Positions 1 to 7,216 of a stretch of DNA of 11,109 nucleotides are shown here, in pieces. How positions within the stretch are numbered: position 1 is the stretch's first letter; each line of letters starts with the position of its first letter. The DNA lies in contig JACMOJ010000154.1 of NCBI GenBank assembly GCA_014378085.1, positions 1-11,109 on the forward strand. The letters run 5' to 3'. A program made the position numbers and the translations under genes. This DNA comes from Burkholderiales bacterium (GTDB taxonomy: Bacteria > Pseudomonadota > Gammaproteobacteria > Burkholderiales > Usitatibacteraceae). The notes under the pieces are model-generated. The model was not told where the DNA came from and searched no databases. It saw only the letters and a program-made list of their open reading frames with translations.

Positions 1-356
1 ATCCGCGCTATATCGGCAGCTCGCTCGAAGCGATCCGATTGGCAGTACCCGGTTTAGAGCGCTGGCTACGTCATGTCTTCAACGTGATGGGTGGCTTCAT
101 GATCGCCACCGGCGTGATGACAACGCTCGCGGCGTGTCGCTTGCCCGCACGCCGCGAGCTCACAATGTTTACTGCCCTGCTAGTCACGGGTGCAGTCGGT
201 GTCGGCTTGATGAGCGTCACCAATTTCCTGTTGGATTCGAACTTCCGCTGGCTGCTGGTGTTGCCTGTGCTTTTGTGGCTCGCGGGCCTGGTGTGCTTCC
301 TGCACGAGCGCGTCACCTTTGCCGAGCCGAATCGTAGTCTGGATCAGCATTCATGA
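1..356 (+). CDS. Small integral membrane protein, 3' part only (5' end outside the window)
   Basis: The reading frame is open from base 3 to the TGA at 354-356, giving 117 visible residues with no stop at the left edge, so the gene begins outside the window. A TTG at 39 could start a 105-residue protein, but the residues before it (PRYIGSSLEAIR) read like ordinary coding sequence, so I treat it as internal. Three hydrophobic segments are visible, at about visible residues 25-45, 54-76 and 82-100, with an Arg-rich linker (CRLPARRE) between the first two. This is consistent with a small polytopic inner-membrane protein. I do not recognise the family and assign no function. The stop overlaps the start of the MFS gene by 4 bases (ATGA), so the two are probably co-translated. 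Confidence 0.6.
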   Translation, partial: PRYIGSSLEAIRLAVPGLERWLRHVFNVMGGFMIATGVMTTLAACRLPARRELTMFTALLVTGAVGVGLMSVTNFLLDSNFRWLLVLPVLLWLAGLVCFLHERVTFAEPNRSLDQHS

Positions 357-1669
357 CGACAAAAAACAACCGATCCACGACCCGTTCGCGTGTGCCTGTG
401 CAGCTGCGGCCCATTCAAGTAGTGTGGTTGGCCGCAGCGATCTTTGCGGTCTCGGCGGGCTTTGGGGCGCTAATGCCGGTACTGCCCGCTTGGTTGATCA
501 CTTTGATGCCCGGAGCAACAGCGGCCGATGTGGCTCGCCACGTGGGATTTTTGAGCGGGGCGTACGCTGTGGGGGTGCTGCTGGGCGCACCGCTGTGGGG
601 AATCCTCGGAGACCACGTTGGGCACGGTCGAATCCTCATTCTTGGGTTGGTCGGTTACGTCGCAAGCTCGCTACTGCTGCTGGTACCCGCGCTATCGATA
701 GTGTGGGGCATGTATGCGCTGCGTGGCGCGACCGGCTTTTTTGTGGCCGCCGTCATACCGGTGGCCACCGCACTGGTTGCGGAACACACACCTGAAGCGC
801 AACGCGCGCGTCGCTTCGCGTGGCTCGGCGCGATGTCGCTACTGGGGTTTCTGTTCGGCCCCGCGTTGAGCGTCTTGGCGGAGTGGATTGCGTCAAGGGC
901 AGGCACGACTGCGAATGCTGCGGTGGCCGCTGCAGACGGCGTGGTCGTCTTGTCTGCGGCGCTGGGGGCGCTGATGATATTGGGCGTGGCAGCCACCTTA
1001 CCCAAGTCGCGCAAGGTGAGCCCACCGGCAAAAACAGCAAAGGCGGCCCCGGCACTACGCAGTCGGTTTCCCCTGTGGGCACTCAGCGGCGCGGTGGCAT
1101 TTGTGCTTGCCGCGTTTGAATTGGGGATTGTGCTGCAAGGGCAAACACACGCCGGGGTGTCCTCACGCCAGATCGCCATGATGTTTGCTGAATGCAGCTT
1201 GGTAATGCTAGGTGTCAACGCAGTGCTTTTCGTGACGGGGCTGCTAGAAAGGATTTCTGCGCGAACGCTGATGAGCGCGGGACTGATACTGGGGATGACT
1301 GGCCTGGCGGTTCTGGCGGCGCATAGTGCTGATGCTTGGTTGTACGTGGGCATCGGGTTCACTGCTGCGGGTACGGGGCTGGTGCTGCCGGTGATCGCCT
1401 ACCTTGCCGCCGGGGCGTCGCAACATACGCTCGGGGCCACGATGGGTGGCCTTGCCGCCGCCGCAGGGCTCGGTCAGACGCTCGGATCGCTGGTGGGCGG
1501 ATGGCTTTTTGGCGCAGTCTCCCGGCAGAGCTTCGCATGGCTCACGCTGCCGTTTGCAGCGTTGTTGGTTGCGCTCATCTTGCGCCCCCGTTCATGGTCG
1601 GTAATTCCCACGCAGTCGACCCGCAATCTGGTCGGCGCGACGAAAAAAAGTCGTCGTGATGCGCATTGA
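353..1669 (+). CDS. MFS transporter, probable DHA1-type drug:H+ antiporter
   Basis: The 438-residue protein has repeated hydrophobic segments consistent with 12 membrane helices in two halves. They are split by a basic, Pro/Ala-rich cytoplasmic loop at about residues 214-235 (PKSRKVSPPAKTAKAAP). The MFS motif A is visible between helices 2 and 3 at about 78-93 (GAPLWGILGDHVGHGR), with the conserved Gly-Asp and basic residue. An antiporter-like motif C, GFLFGP, lies at 165-170. Length and motifs fit inner-membrane proton-coupled efflux carriers related to TetA and Bcr-type exporters; the substrate cannot be read from the sequence. ATG at 353 is chosen because it overlaps the upstream stop (ATGA), which explains the weak ribosome binding site. 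The C-terminal tail is basic (TKKSRRDAH). An alternative is a metabolite or sugar exporter of the same superfamily. Confidence 0.85.
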   Translation: MTTKNNRSTTRSRVPVQLRPIQVVWLAAAIFAVSAGFGALMPVLPAWLITLMPGATAADVARHVGFLSGAYAVGVLLGAPLWGILGDHVGHGRILILGLVGYVASSLLLLVPALSIVWGMYALRGATGFFVAAVIPVATALVAEHTPEAQRARRFAWLGAMSLLGFLFGPALSVLAEWIASRAGTTANAAVAAADGVVVLSAALGALMILGVAATLPKSRKVSPPAKTAKAAPALRSRFPLWALSGAVAFVLAAFELGIVLQGQTHAGVSSRQIAMMFAECSLVMLGVNAVLFVTGLLERISARTLMSAGLILGMTGLAVLAAHSADAWLYVGIGFTAAGTGLVLPVIAYLAAGASQHTLGATMGGLAAAAGLGQTLGSLVGGWLFGAVSRQSFAWLTLPFAALLVALILRPRSWSVIPTQSTRNLVGATKKSRRDAH

Positions 1670-1851
1670 GACAAAACACCGACACGAAAGAGCGGTACCG
1701 GATTACCGACATCTCACGCTGCCCATCGCGGTATGTGCCACAGCGCACAGACGCTCCGATCAATCAGCCGCAATCTGCGTTTAATGCGCTCGCTAAATAG
1801 CGCGAGTAGCCTGCATACGTTTTACTCACCCACCACAGAAAGATCATCACC
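1670..1851. other. Intergenic region with possible operator upstream of the metal-binding protein gene
   Basis: This 182-base gap separates the MFS gene from the HMA-domain gene. I found no intrinsic terminator with a T-tract. The region contains an 8-base palindrome CGGTACCG at 1693-1700 and the quasi-palindrome at 1787-1806 listed separately. No convincing -35/-10 pair is visible. A TAAATA at 1794-1799 could act as a weak -10 but lacks a good partner. Transcription of the downstream pair presumably starts here. Confidence 0.4.
1787..1806. promoter_or_regulatory. Quasi-palindromic candidate operator
   Basis: The core is CGCTA-AA-TAGCG at 1791-1802, a perfect 5-base inverted repeat around two A. 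Further matching pairs lie at 1789/1804 and 1787/1806. The bases can also be read as CTCGC (1789-1793) facing GCGAG (1802-1806). It lies about 45-65 bases before the ATG of the CopZ-like gene, a plausible place for a repressor or activator site. It does not match the CueR operator consensus (ACCTTCC...GGAAGGT) as I know it, so no regulator is named. Confidence 0.3.
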
Positions 1852-2106
1852 ATGCAAACTGAAACCCTGAAAATTACCGGAATGTCCTGCGGCGGCTGCG
1901 TCGGCACGATCGAGGCCGCGCTAAAGGCCGTCACTGGCGTAGCCAACGCGAAGGTGTCGCTCGCCAATCACGAGGCCACCGTGCAATTCAGCGACCGGCA
2001 GACCTCGCATGAACAATTGCAATCAGCCATCGAGAAAGCGGGGTACGGCGTCGAGAAGGCAGGTGTGGCCGCAGCGGCTCCCGCAAAAGGCGGATGCTGC
2101 GGCTAA
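1852..2106 (+). CDS. CopZ-like heavy-metal-associated (HMA) domain protein
   Basis: This 84-residue protein is a single ferredoxin-like HMA domain. The metal-binding loop GMSCGGC is at 10-16 (Cys13 and Cys16), followed by the expected helix (VGTIEAALKAVTGV) and the pattern ANAKVSLANHEATVQF. Such free-standing domains bind Cu(I) or related soft metals through the two cysteines and pass them to P1B-type ATPases or regulators in the cytosol. The protein ends in an Ala-rich stretch and GGCCG, adding a Cys82-Cys83 pair beyond the domain. The ATG at 1852 has only a weak purine-rich site (AGAAAGA, 1837-1843). No P1B ATPase or CueR-like regulator is in the window; the P-type ATPase further downstream is P3 type, so it is probably not the partner. 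Domain call is firm; copper specificity is inferred. Confidence 0.88.
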   Translation: MQTETLKITGMSCGGCVGTIEAALKAVTGVANAKVSLANHEATVQFSDRQTSHEQLQSAIEKAGYGVEKAGVAAAAPAKGGCCG

Positions 2107-2109
2107 TCC

Positions 2110-3093
2110 GTGACGATCACGCAGGCTGTGACGAGTGGCGGCACTGCCTCACTCTACGGCGACAGCACCGGAATCAGCAGGTTTTTTCGGGTCAGCCATT
2201 GGATGAAAGGCGTGCTGGCACCCGCCGCTACGTTGGAAGGTTCGCAGCCTCAAGCGCACGGTCTGCTGGCACAGACAGTGCGCATTTCTGCGGCTCGCGG
2301 CCTTAGCCTATTCGCATGGTTTGTACTTGCCCATGTGAGCGGGCCGCGACCCGCCGTTGTATTGCTGCACGGCCGGTGCGGCAACGCGAGCAACTTGCTG
2401 CCCGCCGCCCAGGTGCTGCATCGGGCAGGCTTTGCCGTGCTCTTGATGGAGTCGCGCAATCATGGGAGAAGTGATCGGGATGATCACAGTTCACTGCCGC
2501 GTTTCGCCGAGGATCTGGACATCGCCATTGATTGGTTGAAGACGCTTCCACGCGTGGACAGTGCGCGCATTGTGGCGCTGGGTCATTTGGTGGGAGCCGC
2601 AGCGGTCTTGTTGTCAGCGTCTCGTCGCGATGACCTGGCCGCTGTAGTGAGCATTGCCGTCTTCGCCCATCTTGAGCAACTCATGCGGCGCTGGTTTGCG
2701 CTGCGCTACGTCCCCTATCGACCGCTGGCGTGGCTGATCAATCGCTCTCTTGAGCGCGTCATAGGCGCGATCTTTAACGACATTGCACCGGTCAATACGG
2801 TGGCGAAGGCGACGTGCCCTGTCCTTTTGGTTCATGGTCGGCAAGACACTGTCGCGCCGGTCACTGACGCCCATCGAATCTGGAAGCGCGGCAGTCAACC
2901 CAACGTTACGCTGATCGAGCGCGACGTCACTCACGAAGGGTTCGATGATGGGGACGGCATCACCGGCGACATTTTGAAATTTGTCGAAAGCGCATTGCGT
3001 GAACGTTCTGCAAGCGTCCCGCCTGCGTTTACCGGACCCGGTTCACCCCGGCGCACAATCCAGCAGCTTTCTGCTGAAAGCGCCATTCAATAG
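2110..3093 (+). CDS. Alpha/beta hydrolase-fold protein lacking the nucleophilic serine
   Basis: The 327-residue protein has the alpha/beta-hydrolase layout. A hydrophobic strand leads to the oxyanion-loop His-Gly (VVLLHGRCGN, 83-92), followed by ESRNHGRSD (114-122). The nucleophile elbow region is VALGHLVGAA (155-164), and VHGRQDTVAP (241-250) carries the likely catalytic Asp246. THEGFDD (274-280) carries His275. The elbow should read G-H-S-x-G but has Leu160 in the Ser place (codon TTG at 2587-2589, one transition from TCG). The protein may thus be catalytically dead, have a non-hydrolytic role, or reflect a base error. GTG at 2110 is the longest start, 3 bases after the preceding stop, suggesting coupled translation without a clear ribosome binding site. 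ATG at 2203 (residue 32) is the alternative. The last 25 or so residues are Pro/Ser-rich and probably outside the fold. Substrate unknown. Confidence 0.8.
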   Translation: MTITQAVTSGGTASLYGDSTGISRFFRVSHWMKGVLAPAATLEGSQPQAHGLLAQTVRISAARGLSLFAWFVLAHVSGPRPAVVLLHGRCGNASNLLPAAQVLHRAGFAVLLMESRNHGRSDRDDHSSLPRFAEDLDIAIDWLKTLPRVDSARIVALGHLVGAAAVLLSASRRDDLAAVVSIAVFAHLEQLMRRWFALRYVPYRPLAWLINRSLERVIGAIFNDIAPVNTVAKATCPVLLVHGRQDTVAPVTDAHRIWKRGSQPNVTLIERDVTHEGFDDGDGITGDILKFVESALRERSASVPPAFTGPGSPRRTIQQLSAESAIQ

Positions 3094-3235
3094 TGCTCAT
3101 CAATAGTTTTAACAAAATCTCGACTACCAGGCCAAATGACTGTTAACCCCATTTAGAACGGCACTTCCCGAATAAAGATGCCATATAAATTTTTCGGCAC
3201 TAAAGGCTACGGAACGCAGGAGTTCACCAACAAAC
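3094..3235 (+). promoter_or_regulatory. AT-richer intergenic region, probable promoter of the shunt operon
   Basis: The 142 bases between the hydrolase and transaldolase genes are visibly more AT-rich than the flanking genes. A -10-like TATAAA sits at 3184-3189, but the expected -35 position (around 3161-3166, GCACTT) is a poor match to TTGACA, so an activator or another sigma factor may be needed. The 7-base word CGGCACT occurs at 3159-3165 and again at 3195-3201, 36 bases apart, bracketing the -10 candidate. An inverted pair CCGAA (3168-3172) and TTCGG (3193-3197) also flanks it. No FNR/Anr-type TTGAT-N4-ATCAA box was seen. Promoter placement is inference. Confidence 0.45.
3218..3222 (+). 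promoter_or_regulatory. Ribosome binding site of the transaldolase gene
   Basis: AGGAG lies 13 bases before the ATG at 3236, a rather long spacing. It is the only good Shine-Dalgarno match upstream and supports that start together with the N-terminal family match. Confidence 0.6.
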
Positions 3236-4335
3236 ATGAATGCCAATCTACGCAAACTTCACGACACCGGGCAGCGTGTGTGGCTCGACCACATCACGCG
3301 TGAACTGCTGACCAGCGGTCGGCTCGCGAGCTACATTTCGGCGTTTTCAGTGACCGGACTCACCTCGAACCCGACGCTTTTTGAGCGTGCGATTGCCAGT
3401 GGCGAAGCCTACGATGACGCCATCCGCGACGGTGCATCGCGCGGCCTGTCCGTCGAAGAAATTTTCTTTGAACTCGCGATACAAGACTTGACGCAGGCAG
3501 CCGATCTTTTTCGACCTATTTTTGACGCGAGCGACGGAGTCGATGGCTGGGTTTCACTTGAAGTTTCACCGCTGCTTGCCAACGATTCCGTGAACACAAA
3601 CAACGCCGCTGCCCGACTGCATGCTGAGGCCGCATGCCCGAATCTGTTCGTCAAGATTCCTGGCACGCTGGAAGGCATTGCGTCCATCGAGCAATCAATC
3701 TTTGACGGCATTCCTATTAATGTCACGCTGCTGTTCTCTCGGGATCAGTACGTGGCGGCTGCCGAGGCGTATATGCGAGGCATCGAGCGACGCTTGACGG
3801 CGGGTCTCGACCCACGAGTCCACTCTGTTGCTTCACTGTTTGTGAGTCGCTGGGACGTCGCGGTGCGCGACGACGTGTTACCGCAATTTCAAAACCGTCT
3901 CGGCATCGCGATGGCAATGCATACCTACGTCGCCTATCGTGAACTGCTCTCATCGCCGCGATGGCAAAGGCTCGCTGCTGCGGGGGCGCGGCCGCAGCGT
4001 CTACTATGGGCGAGTACCGGCGTTAAAGACAAAACCCTTGCCGACACGCTGTACGTGAAAGCGCTCACGGCACCCGATACGAGCAACACGATTCCGGAAA
4101 AAACGCTCCTCGAATTTGCCGACCACGGAGAAGTGGGCGAGGCGTTACCTGTTGACGGCGGCTTTTCCGAGGCGGTGCTTGAAGAGTTCCGGCGCGAGGG
4201 CATTGATGTGGAAGCGCTCGCCGCGAAGCTGCAACGGGACGGCGTCGCTGCATTTGTCACCTCGTGGGGCGCGCTACTGTCGGGGATCGCCGAGAAGCGT
4301 GCGCACCGTTCGTTGAACACCACACAGGCGTTGTT

Positions 4336-4339
<4 letters not shown>
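3236..4339 (+). CDS. tal: Transaldolase (type 2, TalB/Tal family)
   Basis: The enzyme moves a dihydroxyacetone unit between sedoheptulose-7-P and glyceraldehyde-3-P to give erythrose-4-P and fructose-6-P, in the cytosolic non-oxidative pentose phosphate pathway. The 367 residues match the long bacterial form. The N-terminus is LHDTGQRVWLD, then GLTSNPTLFERAI (41-53) and the strand VSLEVSP (106-112). LFVKIPGT (137-144) carries the Schiff-base Lys140. It is followed by GIPINVTLLFS (158-168), SVASLFVSRWD (197-207), LLWASTGVKDK (257-267) and YVKALTAPDTSNTIPEKTL (273-291). All key positions look intact. It is the first gene of a coupled operon; its TGA overlaps the phosphoglucomutase ATG (ATGA, 4336-4339). 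Its products and substrates feed the phosphoketolase downstream. A glucose-6-P isomerase fusion, seen in some relatives, is absent here. Confidence 0.95.
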
Positions 4340-5995
<1,656 letters not shown>

Positions 5996-5999
<4 letters not shown>

Positions 6000-7216
6000 A
6001 CAGCACCGAAAACAGCATCTTTGTCGATAACGGCGGTTCGTCGAGTATCAAGTTCGCGCTCTTCACAGTTAATCCATCGCTTCGCCTGAAGATCAAAGGT
6101 GAGATCGAACGTATCGGAACGTCCAACGCTGTGTTTTCAACACAGGACGGCGAGCACGAAGCGCCCGCCGCGCAACCCGTAGTGGCCGCAGATTACGCAA
6201 GTGCCGTCAAGCTGTTAATCGACTGGATCAATGAAAAGGACATGGATGGCGCACTACTCGCCGTGGGCCATCGTATTGTTCATGGTGGCCCTAACTTCTA
6301 TGAGGCGCAACGACAAACCGCGGCGCTAATGGCGCAACTTCGACAGCTCATGCCCCTCGACCGGCAACACATGCCAGGCGAAATTTCGCTCGCTAGAGCC
6401 CTCCAGAAACGGTTCCCGAACGTGCCACAGGTCGTGTGTTTCGACACCGCGTTTCATCATGAACTGCCTCGCGTTGCACAGATGCTGCCGATCCCGCGCC
6501 GATACGAAGCGCAGGGCGTCCGTCGCTACGGATTTCATGGCCTGTCCTACGAATTTCTGATGAGTGAGTTGAACCACATCGACGGTGTCGCTGCGGCACG
6601 CGGGCGCATCATCCTGGCACACCTCGGCAACGGCGCGAGTCTCGCGGCCGTTTCTGGCGGGAAGCCTGTCGACACCAGCATGGGGTTCACGCCTACGGCC
6701 GGCGTGCCGATGGGTACGCGCTCCGGTGATCTTGATCCCGGTCTTGTCGCATACTTTGCGCGCACGGAAAAAATGGACGCGAAAGCGTTCGATGAGATGG
6801 TCAATTTCAAGTCGGGTCTGCTCGGTATGTCCGAAACCAGCGCCGATATGCGCGACCTGCTCAAGGTCGAAGCCGACGACGCGCGAGCAGCAGACGCCAT
6901 CGCGCAGTTTTGTTATCAGATCAAGAAAACTATCGGCGCTTACGCCGCCGCAATGGGTGGATTGGACAGGCTGGTTTTTTCCGGAGGTATCGGAGAAAAG
7001 GCCCCCGTTGTTCGTGCTCGCATTTGCGATGGGCTCGGGTTTCTCGGCATTGAACTCGACGCCGCGCGCAATGAGAAGGACGCCGACCTGATCTCGACAG
7101 AAGGTGGCCGCGTGAAAGTGCACGTCATTCGCACCAATGAAGAACTCGTCATCGCGCGATCCGTCTGTAACGTCCTCGGAATCAACGACGCGCCACCGAA
7201 ACAACAGTCGGCATGA
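5996..7216 (+). CDS. ackA: Acetate kinase (divergent subgroup)
   Basis: The enzyme transfers phosphate between acetyl-phosphate and ADP, giving acetate and ATP, in the cytosol. The 406 residues show the ASKHA-fold motifs: [11 protein letters not shown] (10-20), GHRIVHGG (91-98, Arg93), [11 protein letters not shown] (148-158, Asp150) and YGFHGLSY (178-185, His181). They continue with HLGNGASL (209-216), [17 protein letters not shown] (232-248, Arg242), [10 protein letters not shown] (328-337) and IRTNEEL (378-384). The segment normally read as PLHNP is replaced by [10 protein letters not shown] (120-129), so the usual His there is missing, which suggests a subgroup distinct from the classical E. 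coli type. Its ATG overlaps the pgm stop, and its TGA overlaps the ATPase ATG, so translation is likely coupled at both ends. With a phosphoketolase downstream and no phosphotransacetylase in view, its likely direction is ATP formation. Butyrate or propionate kinase is less likely by context. Confidence 0.94.

Noticed and set aside
655..1362. A 235-codon open frame on the - strand within the MFS gene
   Set aside because: Its protein is low in hydrophobic pattern and unlike any family; it is an antisense shadow of the GC-rich MFS gene.
1638..1656. CGACGA facing TCGTCG around an A-rich loop near the end of the MFS gene, as a terminator
   Set aside because: No T-tract follows on the + strand, and the bases are within the MFS coding region, so it is not a standard intrinsic terminator.
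4264..4335. Extension of phosphoglucomutase upstream of ATG 4336
   Set aside because: The extra 24 codons overlap the transaldolase 3' end and have no family similarity; the ATGA overlap matches the other junctions.
6326..7204. A 292-codon open frame on the - strand in acetate kinase, and a 307-codon one at 6940-7863
   Set aside because: Both lie opposite strongly conserved coding sequence (acetate kinase and the ATPase N-terminus) and show no recognisable domain.
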